Counted from the first letter of the stretch, positions 1 to 9,453 are shown. The stretch is DNA of 64,000 nt from JBGAJN01 sp044224905 (GCA_044224905.1 JBGAJN010000002.1:1426001-1490000), one strand, 5' to 3'. The notes: generated by a model not told the origin, from the letters alone. Translations and numbers: made by a program.

Positions 1-21
1 CGAGGAATCGGCGACGCGAGG

Positions 22-1110
22 CTATTTGGCCGGCGGTTCCCAAAGGGCGACGCCCATGTGATAGTTTTCGTGGTTCTCCACACCCTTCGCATAGTAGGCC
101 GTCACGATTTTACCATCGGCGCGTTGAACGCTGCTGGGGTAGCCGCAATCCGTGTTGAGCGTGCGAGCAAGGCGGATGGGTTCACTCCAAGTCTTCCCTT
201 CGTCGCTGCTCAACTTTGCGAGCACGCCGAACTGATCTTTCACGCGGTTGCCGTAGCTTAGCAACAGGCGGCCGTCCTTGAGGCGAGCGAGGTGGGCATT
301 GATTTCGTTGCGCGCGGTTACACGTTGCGGTCCTTGCCACGTCGCGCCGTCGTCGTCCGAGCGGAAGAGTTCCACCGCATCGATGCGCGCGGCCGCGAGC
401 CAGCTTTTCCCGCCGAGATGGAAGAGCGAAGTTTCATTGTGCTTCATACCAATGACAGAGGTGGGTCTCCACGTTTTACCGTCGTCGTCACTGCGGAAAT
501 GCCATGAGCGATAACTCTTGGTCTTGGTGCTCTTCGTCGGGTCGGTGAACTCGCCGGCGTAACACGAGGTGTGGAGCGCGCCGTCAACGCCGACAAAAAT
601 GGGGCCGAAGGGAATGAACTCGGTCCAACCTTTTTCCGGCGCGAAGAAATCCTTGTGCTGCGTCCATGTGCGGCCGCCATCGCCGGAGCGGCAAACCCAA
701 CTGCGCAGGATGTCATCACGGAAGGGCGCCTGCTTCGGGCGTTGAGGTTGCTTCTCATTCGTCCAGCCGGAGCAGAGAACGAGCAGGTCGCCATTCTTCG
801 CCAGGCCGGCGGCGTGATTCATGCGAATCGTGTTGGGCTCGTGTTTCGTGGGCGTGCCGGCCTTGGTCCATTTTTCTCCATTGGCACTGGTCCAGCACTC
901 GACGTCGCCTTCGCGGAGACCGTGAGCGGGTTGATTGTGGATGATGGCGGCGATGGTGCCGTCGCGGAGCACCGTGAGTTGCGGCCACGCGCAGACGTTG
1001 TCGACGGCGACGTAGCGTTCGATGCCCTTCGGTTCGGGAGCGTCGGCCGCGAACGATGGCAGCGCGAGAACCGCCAGCGTGGCGGTAATGAGGTGAAGAG
1101 TATTTTTCAT
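22..1110 (-). CDS. Secreted BNR/Asp-box (sialidase-like) beta-propeller protein
   Basis: 362 aa with an N-terminal signal peptide (hydrophobic residues 5-20, likely cleavage after the Ala-Ala near residue 22), so probably exported. At least five Asp-box motifs of the S-x-D-x-G-x-x-W type are visible, among them SGDGGRTW, SDDDGKTW, SDDDGATW and SSDEGKTW. These mark a six-bladed exo-alpha-sialidase/BNR_2 propeller. Asp-boxes are structural, so the substrate is not shown; many verrucomicrobial relatives are generic glycan hydrolases of unknown specificity. The ATG overlaps the stop of the upstream oxidoreductase (ATGA), so it is the last gene of a three-gene unit with two Gfo/Idh/MocA dehydrogenases. 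That context suggests use of a modified sugar. The family call is firm, the activity is not. Confidence 0.85.
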   Translation of the reverse strand: MKNTLHLITATLAVLALPSFAADAPEPKGIERYVAVDNVCAWPQLTVLRDGTIAAIIHNQPAHGLREGDVECWTSANGEKWTKAGTPTKHEPNTIRMNHAAGLAKNGDLLVLCSGWTNEKQPQRPKQAPFRDDILRSWVCRSGDGGRTWTQHKDFFAPEKGWTEFIPFGPIFVGVDGALHTSCYAGEFTDPTKSTKTKSYRSWHFRSDDDGKTWRPTSVIGMKHNETSLFHLGGKSWLAAARIDAVELFRSDDDGATWQGPQRVTARNEINAHLARLKDGRLLLSYGNRVKDQFGVLAKLSSDEGKTWSEPIRLARTLNTDCGYPSSVQRADGKIVTAYYAKGVENHENYHMGVALWEPPAK

Positions 1111-2111
1111 GAATGTGTTGGAGGGTTTTCCCGATGCAACAGGTCGACGATGGAGCCGTCGAGATCGTTGTAAACTTCGCGTAGCTTCACGACGCGTCCG
1201 GCCTGCTCGCGACTGCGCACGCCCGCAATGATGATGCCCATGAGTTCGACCGTTTGGCTGAACGGCAGGGGCCGTTGGCCGGTGTGAAGCAGGTCGATGA
1301 ACGCAACGAGCTGCGCGCGGAACGCAGTGTAGGTGTCGCTGAGTTTCAGCGAGAGTTCACCTTTGGTGCCGTAGGCGTGAACGGCGCCGAAGCTTCCGTA
1401 GGCATCGTGAATCGCGCCGAGCGTCAGCTGCACCCCGCTGCGATGGGTGAGGTGAACGATGTCGGAACCGTTCTGGTGATTCGTCTGGGCGCTCACGAAG
1501 CCCGGTCCGAGAACCGGATACGCCGCTTCCAGTGCATGGATGCCGTAGCGTTCCCACGTCTTGCACGTGAAGCTGGTGAGCCAACGCAGATCGCCGAGTT
1601 GCTCGCGGCGGGCGGCGATTTGTTTCATCTCCGGCATGTAGCGCATGCCGCTCGTGGAAAGAATGGTTTTGCCCTCGAGATGCCAGCGGAGAAATTGATT
1701 CAAATCAGTGACATTGATCGCCATCGGCTTGTCGATAAACACGGGCAAGCCAGCTTCGATGAACGGACGCGCGCGACGGATGTGATCGTTGCCGTCGTCG
1801 GTGGCGATGATGGCGGCGTCCACTTGGCCGATGACGTCTTCGGGTTTGCTCACGACGTGGTCGATCTTGGAAGCCTTCGCGACTTTGGGCGCGTCCGCGG
1901 GGTCGTCGGTCCAAATGTGAGTGACGCGCGCGCCCGGGATGCGGACGGAATCGAGCGATTGTGCGCCGAGATATTTTGGGATCGAAACGTAGGGGCACTT
2001 CGCCATTTCGACCGGGTCGTAGCCGTTCACGATTGCCGACCAAGAATACGGATGGCCATTGCCCTCGATCATACCGAGCATGGCGAGACGGAGTTCTATG
2101 GGAGTGCTCAT
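1107..2111 (-). CDS. Gfo/Idh/MocA family oxidoreductase (DKP variant)
   Basis: 334 aa cytoplasmic NAD(P)-dependent sugar dehydrogenase-like protein. The N-terminal Rossmann region reads LRLAMLGMIEGNGH, which departs from the usual G-x-G-x-x-G. The central segment PVFIDKPMA carries DKP where the family normally has EKP; the lysine, which is catalytic in the family, is kept. The C-terminal half looks like the Gfo/Idh substrate-binding alpha/beta domain. It overlaps the genes on both sides by 4 nt, which implies translational coupling with the second oxidoreductase and the BNR protein. The substrate cannot be read from sequence. Confidence is high for the superfamily only. Confidence 0.88.
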   Translation of the reverse strand: MSTPIELRLAMLGMIEGNGHPYSWSAIVNGYDPVEMAKCPYVSIPKYLGAQSLDSVRIPGARVTHIWTDDPADAPKVAKASKIDHVVSKPEDVIGQVDAAIIATDDGNDHIRRARPFIEAGLPVFIDKPMAINVTDLNQFLRWHLEGKTILSTSGMRYMPEMKQIAARREQLGDLRWLTSFTCKTWERYGIHALEAAYPVLGPGFVSAQTNHQNGSDIVHLTHRSGVQLTLGAIHDAYGSFGAVHAYGTKGELSLKLSDTYTAFRAQLVAFIDLLHTGQRPLPFSQTVELMGIIIAGVRSREQAGRVVKLREVYNDLDGSIVDLLHRENPPTHS

Positions 2112-3100
2112 GAAATGGTGACCGCCTTTCCGCTGCGAGCCGAGTCGAGTGCGGCGAGGTTGAATTTCAACGTCTGGACGCCTTCATCGAAAGTGCAGAG
2201 ATCGGTAGGCTTACCTTCCAAACCATCGAGGAAAGCGTTCGCTTGAGCGACGAACATGTCATCGCGCTCCATTGCCGGAGGCTTGTGCCATTCCCACGAA
2301 TTCGTGGTGCGACGGAAAATGCCGCAGCGTTGTTCGTGGCTCTCAACTTTCAAACTGCCGCCCTCACAGTGAATTTGGAGCGTCATTTCGTTGGGCGCTT
2401 GGAACTGATTCAACGCGTAGTTCACCAACGCGTCGCCATTGCGTGTGCTGACGCTCACGGTGTCCTCGACCGTCACGCCGGGGAGTGATTGATGCGCAGC
2501 GTCGCAGAACAGTCGCGTGGTGGGGCCGACGAGCCACTCGACCGCGTTGGCGACGTGCGTGAGCGCATCTTGAATCGCACCGCCGCCGGTCTCGTGTCGC
2601 GTGTAATAAATCTCGCGATAAGCCGGACGGAACGTGGGGAAGTGTTGGCCGGCGGCGACGCTGACGTGCAACACGCGGCCGAGTTCGCCACTCGTGAGAA
2701 TCTTTCGCGCGGCGAGAATCCACGGCATGAAATGATAGATGTAGGCGATGCCGACGAACGTGCCGGTCTTGGCGATCTCATCGCGAACCGGAGCGACCTT
2801 GTCCACGCCGGTGCTCAGAGGTTTTTCGATCAGCAGGCCAGCGCCGTGTTTGAGCCCATGCATCGCGATGTCGAGGTGGGTGTGCGCTGGCGTGCAGATG
2901 ACGAGGCCGTCGTAACGGCGTGCGCTCAACGCAGCGTTGAAGTCGGTGAAGCCAGTCACTTTATACTGCTGGGTGATGCGTTGGAGCAGGGGAGCGTTCG
3001 CATCGCATGCGGAAACCTCCGCGCGGCCGGTGCGTTGAAAGCAGCGCAAGTGGCGCTCGCCGATGCTGCCGCAGCCGACAACTAAGATTTGATGGGTCAT
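2108..3100 (-). CDS. Gfo/Idh/MocA family oxidoreductase
   Basis: 330 aa from the ATG at 3100. The frame runs open further upstream, but only from this Met does the protein begin right at the Rossmann strand (ILVVGCGSIGERHL, classical G-x-G-x-x-G). The catalytic EKP triad is present (LLIEKPLST), followed by a Gfo/Idh/MocA C-terminal domain with a conserved His (DALTHVANAV). It is the first gene of the unit that continues into a second oxidoreductase and a secreted BNR protein. Paired oxidoreductases like these usually act in sequential oxidation/epimerisation of one sugar (inference). No regulator is adjacent; about 100 bp separate it from the photolyase gene transcribed towards it. Confidence 0.9.
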   Translation of the reverse strand: MTHQILVVGCGSIGERHLRCFQRTGRAEVSACDANAPLLQRITQQYKVTGFTDFNAALSARRYDGLVICTPAHTHLDIAMHGLKHGAGLLIEKPLSTGVDKVAPVRDEIAKTGTFVGIAYIYHFMPWILAARKILTSGELGRVLHVSVAAGQHFPTFRPAYREIYYTRHETGGGAIQDALTHVANAVEWLVGPTTRLFCDAAHQSLPGVTVEDTVSVSTRNGDALVNYALNQFQAPNEMTLQIHCEGGSLKVESHEQRCGIFRRTTNSWEWHKPPAMERDDMFVAQANAFLDGLEGKPTDLCTFDEGVQTLKFNLAALDSARSGKAVTIS

Positions 3101-3199
3101 GGGCCGAAGTTGGGTCTGAGTGATGTGATACTTCCACCGCAAAACGAACCAGCGGTCAATACGGCAGTTTTTTGAAAACGTTTTGCACAGATTGCGCGC

Positions 3200-4648
3200 T
3201 CAGGATTTTGCAGTCTTGATTTTGGCGAACGCTTCGAGGGCGACTTCGCGCGCGATGGCGTGGCTGACAATGGCTGCGGGATACGTGCGGCCAATCTCGA
3301 CTCCGGCGCGCGCGAGGATTTCAGCGGGCGCCTGGTCGGGCGCGTGAATGTAATCGTTGGGGAGTTTCGCGAGCTCCGGGCACCATTTGCGAACGTAGGT
3401 TCCCTGCGGATCGAATTTCTCGCCCTGACTGAGCGGATTGAAGATGCGGAAATACGGAGCGGCATCGGCGCCGCAGCCCGCGGTCCATTGCCAGCCGAGA
3501 GTGTTTTGCGCGAGGTCAGCATCGACGAGCGTGTCCCAAAACCAATGCGCGCCTTCGCTCCAGGAGAGCAATAGATCTTTCACCAGAAATGAGGCGACGA
3601 TCATGCGCACGCGGTTGTGCATCCAGCCGGTCGTCCAAAGTTCGCGCATGCCGGCGTCGACGATCGGATAGCCGGTGAGGCCACGCTGCCATGCCTTGAG
3701 CCACGCAGGTTCGTTGCGCCACGGGAACCGCGCGAAGTCCGCGCGCAAAGGCTGCTCGGGCGTGTGTGGAAAGTGAAAGAGCAAATGATGCGCGAACTCA
3801 CGCCAGCCTACCTCGGTGAGAAACTGGGACGTGCGCCAGTCGGTGATCTTCTTGGAAGTCGCCTGAGCTTTCCAAGCATGCCAGATCTGGCGCGGGCTGA
3901 TTTCCCCGAAATGAAGATGCGGCGACAGACGCGAGGTGCCGATGAGGTCGGGGCGATTGCGGTTCTCGCTGTAGTTGAGAACGGCGTCGTTGAGGAATCG
4001 CTTTAATTGCGCGTAGGCACCGTGTTCCCCTGGTTGCCATGAGGCGCGGATGCCTTCGGCCCATTTGATTTTTGGTTCCAATTCGAGCGCCGCGATCGGG
4101 AGCGATTTCGGCCATTGTTCGGGTGCGCTGATGCGACTTGGCTTGGGCGATGGTTCGGTCGGCTCGGGCTTGGTGAGGCAGTTTTTCCAAAACGGGGTGA
4201 AAACTTGAAAAGGTTTTCCGCTTTGATTCTGAACGGTCCACGGCTCGTGCAGGAGCGCAGCGTTGAAACTTTCCGCTTCGATTCCGTCGGCACGGAGCGC
4301 CTCTTTGATTTGTTTGTCACGCGCGATCACCGCGGGTTCGTAGCGGCGGTTCCAGAACACGGCGTCGGCGCCGGTTTCGCGGATAAGTTCGCGTAGCAAC
4401 TGGAGCGATGCACCGCGGCGGATGACAAGTTGAGAGCGGCTTTCTTGCAGCGATGCGTCGAGGGCGGTGAGTGATTGGTGGAGCCACCACCGAGATGCGC
4501 CACCGGGCGACCACGGCAATTCTTCGTCGGATGCCCAGATAAAAACGGGAATAATCGGCGCCCCGCGTTTCAATGCGGCCTGCAATGCCGGATTGTCCGC
4601 TAGCCGGAGGTCGCTTCGAAACCAGACGATGGATGCGCGGTGGCTCAT
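3200..4648 (-). CDS. phrB: Deoxyribodipyrimidine photolyase (cryptochrome/photolyase family)
   Basis: 482 aa from ATG 4648. The longer open frame is rejected because the protein proper begins with the N-terminal photolyase strand (ASIVWFRSDLRLADNPAL). An alpha/beta antenna domain occupies about residues 1-130, followed by the helical FAD-binding domain. The segment with NTLGWQWTAGCGADA and PYFRIFNP is the classic class I CPD photolyase/cryptochrome FAD-site signature. The length matches the family. It should repair UV-induced cyclobutane pyrimidine dimers using light; sequence alone does not separate CPD photolyase from a bacterial cryptochrome. It is divergent from the histidine kinase gene, with about 110 bp between starts. 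Confidence 0.92.
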   Translation of the reverse strand: MSHRASIVWFRSDLRLADNPALQAALKRGAPIIPVFIWASDEELPWSPGGASRWWLHQSLTALDASLQESRSQLVIRRGASLQLLRELIRETGADAVFWNRRYEPAVIARDKQIKEALRADGIEAESFNAALLHEPWTVQNQSGKPFQVFTPFWKNCLTKPEPTEPSPKPSRISAPEQWPKSLPIAALELEPKIKWAEGIRASWQPGEHGAYAQLKRFLNDAVLNYSENRNRPDLIGTSRLSPHLHFGEISPRQIWHAWKAQATSKKITDWRTSQFLTEVGWREFAHHLLFHFPHTPEQPLRADFARFPWRNEPAWLKAWQRGLTGYPIVDAGMRELWTTGWMHNRVRMIVASFLVKDLLLSWSEGAHWFWDTLVDADLAQNTLGWQWTAGCGADAAPYFRIFNPLSQGEKFDPQGTYVRKWCPELAKLPNDYIHAPDQAPAEILARAGVEIGRTYPAAIVSHAIAREVALEAFAKIKTAKS

Positions 4649-4758
4649 CGTGTCGAGATTGCCTGCATTGGAGCGAGTGCGGCAAGCTTGCTGAATTTCC
4701 TCTGGCAAATTGCGATTTGCACAGTAGGTTGTGCGAAAATTTAACTGGGAAAACGCCA

Positions 4759-6033
4759 ATGGAGGCTTCGGATCATCAATACGATTATAAAAAATTCGCG
4801 GTGCTTTTTGTTGCGAGTGGTCCGACGTCGGTTGCCGAGTTTGGCCGGCAGTTTGGTGGTATCTTTCGAGTGATCACCGCCGCGAACTTGGATGCGGGGC
4901 TCCAACTGTTGCAGGCTCAGAAGGAGGAGGTCGGTCTAATCATCGCAGAGCAACAGCTCTCCGGCGAATCTGGAGTGCGGTTTTTGGGCCGTGCGCGGGA
5001 CATTTGTCCGAGGGTTGGTCGTATTCTTGTCAGTGAAGATTCCGATGCGGAAACGCTGATTGAAGCGGTCAACAGCGGCGCGATTCTCAAGTTCGTTCGT
5101 AAGCCATGGGATCCGAAACAGCTCGAAGCCGTGATTCGCCGCGGGCTGGAGTTGTTCGTCGTTGAAAATGCGCGGGACCAGTTACTGCGTGAAAAATTGG
5201 CGGCGCTGCACAGCCTGATGATTCGCGACCGGATAGTCAGTCTCGGCTTGTTGGCGGCGGGAATGAGTCACCATATCCGGAATGCGTTGGTGGCTGTTAA
5301 AACGTTTCTGGATCTCACCCCGGCGAAATTGCGGGAAGAGAATCTCGATCTCGATAGTCTGCGAAATCCTGATTTCTGGAACGAGTATTACGTTCATGTC
5401 CAGGGGCAGCTCGAGAAGATCAATAGCATGCTGAAGGACCTTTGGTCGGTGTCTGGCACCCCCCATTTTGAGTTCAATGAACGCGTTCGGCCTCACGCAT
5501 TGCTTGGAGAGGTCTTGGAAAAAATGCGGTCGAGTTTTGCCGCGAAGAATCTCACCGTCGAAAACCGGGTGCCGGATTCATTGCCGAAGTTGATCGCGGA
5601 CGAGGCGAAGCTTTCGCGGCTGTTCGAATTGCTGTTGAAAGATGAGATTGTGAGTCTTCCCTTTGGCAGTCGGGTGACGATTACGGGAAGAATGGGAACC
5701 TCGCCGATGACCCAGCAGGCGTTGGTTGAAATTGAATTGCACGACAACGGTCCGGGACTTCCCGAGGAAGCGTTGCGAATGATCTTTGATCCGTTTGTCA
5801 CCCGTTCGGCTAGTCCGGTGGAGTATGGCGTCAATCTGATGGCGAGCTACCTGATTGCCCATCATCACGGCGGGAGCATTCAAGCGCAGAGTGAAGAGGG
5901 AAAAGGGACGACGTTCACGCTGCGCTTGCCCATAGATCCCAATCGTCCGGTATCGATCGAGCAGAATGGAGATTTTCTCGGGAAGGTCTTGGCAAACGAA
6001 TCCTTGTGGAATCGTTTGCTGCAGGCGCCCTGA
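4759..6033 (+). CDS. Hybrid receiver-histidine kinase with degenerate signature residues
   Basis: 424 aa from ATG 4759. The order is receiver-like domain (about 12-135), short coiled linker, dimerisation/phosphoacceptor helix (about 155-230), HATPase domain (about 245-392). The receiver lacks the acidic pair at its start (VLFVASGP instead of a DD motif) and has Glu64 (IIAEQQLSG) where the phosphoacceptor Asp sits; the C-terminal Lys-Pro is kept (FVRKPWD). The His box is GMSHHIRNAL, with His171 as acceptor and His in place of the following Glu. The ATPase domain keeps the G1 box (DNGPGLPE), but the N-box reads LLLKDEI, with Asp295 at the usual Asn. It may be a constitutive or pseudo-signalling protein. 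No sensor or membrane segment is seen. Confidence 0.82.
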   Translation: MEASDHQYDYKKFAVLFVASGPTSVAEFGRQFGGIFRVITAANLDAGLQLLQAQKEEVGLIIAEQQLSGESGVRFLGRARDICPRVGRILVSEDSDAETLIEAVNSGAILKFVRKPWDPKQLEAVIRRGLELFVVENARDQLLREKLAALHSLMIRDRIVSLGLLAAGMSHHIRNALVAVKTFLDLTPAKLREENLDLDSLRNPDFWNEYYVHVQGQLEKINSMLKDLWSVSGTPHFEFNERVRPHALLGEVLEKMRSSFAAKNLTVENRVPDSLPKLIADEAKLSRLFELLLKDEIVSLPFGSRVTITGRMGTSPMTQQALVEIELHDNGPGLPEEALRMIFDPFVTRSASPVEYGVNLMASYLIAHHHGGSIQAQSEEGKGTTFTLRLPIDPNRPVSIEQNGDFLGKVLANESLWNRLLQAP

Positions 6034-6061
6034 GTGCGATGCGGATAATTCCGCTCGACAA

Positions 6062-7762
6062 TTAAAGGAGCGGTTGAATTAAACCTCGTTCTTCCGGCTT
6101 GAGTTGTTTGGTCGGAATCTGATGCGCGAATTGGCGGGCGGCGTCCATCTCGCCATTGGCAGCGAGTATGGCGGCATAAACCGCCAGCCAGCCCGGTTGC
6201 GAAATGGTGTTCCAATCGATTTTGATATCCTTGTAAAGCGCGGCTGCGGCCGCCGGATCCTTGAGGCGCAGGTGGGCTAGCGAAAGCGTGACGCGATGGG
6301 CAAGCATGTTGGGGCTTTGTGTGTACAATTGTTCGCCCGTGGCTTTTGAGGCGGCGACGTTTTCGTTCAGTAACAGATTGAGGTAGGCGAGGTCATTCTT
6401 GGCGGCGGTTTCGTTCGGCAAGCGTTGCACCATTTCTTGCAGCACTGCGCGGACATCGCGCGTGTGCCCGGTCAACTGCGTGACGCGAACCAACGCGATC
6501 CAGCCGTCACGCGCACTGGCGGGAATCTCCGTGAGTCGCCGATAAGCCTTAATCGCTTCGTCATGCGAACCGATCTTCTCGGCGTACTGCCCGAGGTGTA
6601 AAAGCTGTTGCGGGCTGTTTGCTGCCGTGCGATGTACTTGCGACCACAGCAACGGGACAAGCTGTTCGCGGCCTTGTTCTTTTACGGCGCGCAGGCGGTA
6701 GAGATCGGAGAAGTATTTTTCCAGCGGTGCATTCTTTGAATTGATGGCCGCTTCGACATCTGCCCATCGTCCCAGCGCGGCAAGACTGTCGAGGTATACC
6801 CCAAAAAGATCGCGGTTCTTGAGGGCGGCACTCAGGGTGAAAGTCTCGGCTACGGTAATGTATTCCTGATTGCGATTGAGCCAGCGTCCCAACTCCACCG
6901 AAGCTTCATCACCCAAAGCTGTGAATCGTTTCACTGCGTTGACAATGATCTCCTTTCGCTTCTTCGAATCGACGCGCAAGAGGATGTCCAGCGCCAGAAA
7001 CTCGTGAACTAGGCGGCGATTTGGATGTGCCGCCAACAACTGGGCACACTCGGAAAATTCCACTTCTGACTCGGGAACCTGGGTGGACAGCAAATAAAGT
7101 GCGTCTAGCGCGATGGCGTCTTTCGTGCGCGCCACTTGCCAGAAAAGAGACTTGGCCTCGGTTATGACATTGGTTTGGTTTAGTGAGAGCAGGCGGCGGG
7201 CAAGAAACATCTTGTTAGTCGAATTTGCGTTGTCGCGCGCATAGGCTTGTCGCGCGTATTGAACGCTTTGCTCGGCGTCGCCCTGCACGGCAAAAAAGTC
7301 AGACGTCAGTTGTAATGTCGCGACGGAAGGTGGCGTCTGCTTGAGGGCAACCTCGAGTTGCTCTCGGGCGGCAGGGAATTGGCGGGTCCTGAGAGCCAGC
7401 ATAACCATCTCAAAGCGATCCGCGTCCGTACTATCGGAGTTGGCCAATAGCTGCTTCCAAAATCCGAGTGCGTGATCATGCCCGATTTGGGTGTAAAGTC
7501 GCGCCATCAGGCGAATCGTTCGCGTATCCTGCGGGCTGAGCTGATACGCCAGTTGAGCCTGAACGATTGCCTGTTGAAGGCTATTCTGTGCCGCCAGTTT
7601 TTCCCCTTCCGCATCGAAGCGATGAGCCCTCCAGCGTTTGATTTCGCGATAGATTGGCCGGGACGCGAAGTAGCCGCCGCCGATAATGATCAGCGCAATC
7701 GCAGTCCACGTAATGCGCCGTCGCCATACCAGTTTTGGGTCGAGATGGTCTTCGTTTGTCAT
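6062..7762 (-). CDS. Membrane-anchored TPR protein, exosortase-linked
   Basis: 566 aa. After a short basic N-terminus (residues 1-16) there is one transmembrane helix (about 17-33, TAIALIIIGGGYFASRP). A long run of helical repeats typical of tetratricopeptide repeats follows (A/L-x-x-x-A and P-x-x-P spacing, for example LAYQLSPQDTRTIRLMA), covering most of residues 45-560. It most likely projects a protein-interaction scaffold into the periplasm. It follows the exosortase-EpsI gene on the same strand by about 54 nt and is probably co-transcribed. TPR proteins often accompany exosortase/EPS loci (known association). The exact role is unknown. Confidence 0.8.
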   Translation of the reverse strand: MTNEDHLDPKLVWRRRITWTAIALIIIGGGYFASRPIYREIKRWRAHRFDAEGEKLAAQNSLQQAIVQAQLAYQLSPQDTRTIRLMARLYTQIGHDHALGFWKQLLANSDSTDADRFEMVMLALRTRQFPAAREQLEVALKQTPPSVATLQLTSDFFAVQGDAEQSVQYARQAYARDNANSTNKMFLARRLLSLNQTNVITEAKSLFWQVARTKDAIALDALYLLSTQVPESEVEFSECAQLLAAHPNRRLVHEFLALDILLRVDSKKRKEIIVNAVKRFTALGDEASVELGRWLNRNQEYITVAETFTLSAALKNRDLFGVYLDSLAALGRWADVEAAINSKNAPLEKYFSDLYRLRAVKEQGREQLVPLLWSQVHRTAANSPQQLLHLGQYAEKIGSHDEAIKAYRRLTEIPASARDGWIALVRVTQLTGHTRDVRAVLQEMVQRLPNETAAKNDLAYLNLLLNENVAASKATGEQLYTQSPNMLAHRVTLSLAHLRLKDPAAAAALYKDIKIDWNTISQPGWLAVYAAILAANGEMDAARQFAHQIPTKQLKPEERGLIQPLL

Positions 7763-7816
7763 CGGCTGTATCCGTCTGAGAGTAGGGATAGATATTCTGT
7801 TTTACAATTGGCGGTA

Positions 7817-9388
7817 TCAGGTGTCATTGGGTGCGACGAGGATAAGTTTTTGGAGTCCTTGCTCGAGGTTTTGTCGCGCCGCCTCGGGAGTAGGAAAACC
7901 CGCGATTGCGATTTCGAGTACCTGCTGTCCTAAGTGACGGCGGCCTTCCAGGACTGCGCGAATCCGGCTCGCGTGACTGAAATCTTCAACGCCGACTGCG
8001 GTGTCTGTCCGCTTGCGATCCTCCCAGATGCAGAAAAAGACGTACAAAGGTTGGCCGCGCAAATCGAATTGGTAACTGTGAAATGGTATCTCCAGGCTTT
8101 GCACTCTGATCGTTTGCATCCCTAAATCCTTTGCCATTCGCAGACCTGCCGCTGGGAGGCAGATTTCCGGTGAATGATTCTTGGCGAGTTGCGCTGAAGC
8201 GCGTCCGGGTTCCCAGCGGAAAAAGAAGAGAAGCCATTCACTGCCGTCTGATTGCGTCCAGTTGGCGGAAGTGGCGCTACTATATCGAAGGATCTTTTGC
8301 ACATTTTCGGAGAACGGCGTTAACCGAAACTGTTGCGTCGAGTCTGGCCACTGAATTCGCCAGCTTGTGGTGCTTTTCGCCGCGCGTTCGTGCAGCCGAT
8401 ACCATATTTCTGTGGTGGACTGGATCATCACCAGCCAGACCGCGACACTTAACAGGAATTTTAGGGGAAATGGGCGCGGTGGGCTCTCCGATTGTCCGCA
8501 GGCAGTATTCTCGCTTGCCGAGCTTTTGGCCCGGTTTAGGAAGAGGCACAAACTGAGTACGGACGCGAAGGAAAGGCCGAAGACCAGGTAGCCTGCGGGA
8601 TCGTGGAGCGCCGATGCGGCTTCGGTGCCATTGCGTGCGCAATGAAGTGTGAGAAAAAATGCCCGTGAGATGTTGAAGAAGAATGCTATGAACGCACCGG
8701 CGAAGAATAGGATTACCCGCCGAGGCAGGGAAAAACGATAAAGTTCCCCGAGAAATACTGATATCATCAATGTCGATTGGAATGATCGAACGCCACTGCA
8801 GGCATCGTTGATGCCGACTGTTCCGATTGGCAGTTCAATTAGATTGCCCCGCTGGCGCGCTAGGATGCCGATCCAATTGAGAATCTCTACCGAGATCGCG
8901 GCGACGGATTTTGTGAGAGATTGGATGAGTAGATTTTCCAATCCGGTCGGCCATGGCACCGCGAGGAGTAGAAAGCTGATAGGGACTGCGAAGTGTTGAA
9001 GCCACGGTTTTCCTCCGACAAACAGCAGGGCTGAGAAGGTCAACGTCGCTGCCGCGGCAAAGTATGCCCAACTCACCATTCTCCAATCCGGATTGGCTTC
9101 GAGAAAAAGATGAACCGGCAGCAACATTGCCATCGCGGTCCCTCCAATGATGGCTGCGCCGAGAATTCTGTTACCTGGAGCGGGTGCCGGTCGATCGGCC
9201 CAGCGCTTTATTAAAAGATAAGCGGCCAGGAACGGCATGCCCCACCCATAGCTGTATTGCGGATTGACGGTCCATTCGACGCGCAGATTATTTATTACGC
9301 CGATCCAAATTGCGGCGACGATAATGCCAGCCAAAGCCCAATGGAACCGGGGGATTGGTGTGGCGAGTTGGCTTTCGGTCGCGTTCAA
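7817..9388 (-). CDS. Exosortase fused to an EpsI domain
   Basis: 523 aa with a TTG start at 9388; no upstream ATG is in frame. Residues 1-300 are a polytopic exosortase (about eight TM helices). The catalytic triad region is visible: Cys in GINDACSGVRSFQ, Arg in FFNISRAFFLT and His in ALHDPAGYLVF. Residues about 310-523 match an EpsI/exosortase C-terminal domain, with the HSPEICLPAAG signature. Exosortases are thought to cleave PEP-CTERM-type tails and help transfer proteins to the surface or EPS. Here the normally separate EpsI is one polypeptide with the enzyme. Neighbours are a TPR protein downstream and a kelch protein upstream. The only PEP-CTERM substrate seen in the window lies about 39 kb away. 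Confidence 0.93.
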   Translation of the reverse strand: MNATESQLATPIPRFHWALAGIIVAAIWIGVINNLRVEWTVNPQYSYGWGMPFLAAYLLIKRWADRPAPAPGNRILGAAIIGGTAMAMLLPVHLFLEANPDWRMVSWAYFAAAATLTFSALLFVGGKPWLQHFAVPISFLLLAVPWPTGLENLLIQSLTKSVAAISVEILNWIGILARQRGNLIELPIGTVGINDACSGVRSFQSTLMISVFLGELYRFSLPRRVILFFAGAFIAFFFNISRAFFLTLHCARNGTEAASALHDPAGYLVFGLSFASVLSLCLFLNRAKSSASENTACGQSESPPRPFPLKFLLSVAVWLVMIQSTTEIWYRLHERAAKSTTSWRIQWPDSTQQFRLTPFSENVQKILRYSSATSANWTQSDGSEWLLFFFRWEPGRASAQLAKNHSPEICLPAAGLRMAKDLGMQTIRVQSLEIPFHSYQFDLRGQPLYVFFCIWEDRKRTDTAVGVEDFSHASRIRAVLEGRRHLGQQVLEIAIAGFPTPEAARQNLEQGLQKLILVAPNDT

Positions 9389-9423
9389 CGGGCTGAGGTT
9401 AGCATCGGCGATGTTATTTGAGG

Positions 9424-9453
9424 ACTTTAGAAATCAATTGACGTTTTGTCCAA
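9424..9453 (-). promoter_or_regulatory. Possible sigma-70 promoter for the exosortase gene
   Basis: On the minus strand TTGGAC (9448-9453) and TAAAGT (9424-9429) are separated by 18 bp, about 35 bp upstream of the TTG start at 9388. Both boxes match the consensus only moderately, so this is tentative. Confidence 0.3.

Noticed and set aside
1254..2246. Long plus-strand open frame antisense to two oxidoreductase genes
   Set aside because: It lacks any family motif and is the complement of clearly conserved genes on the minus strand; GC-rich DNA produces such open antisense frames.
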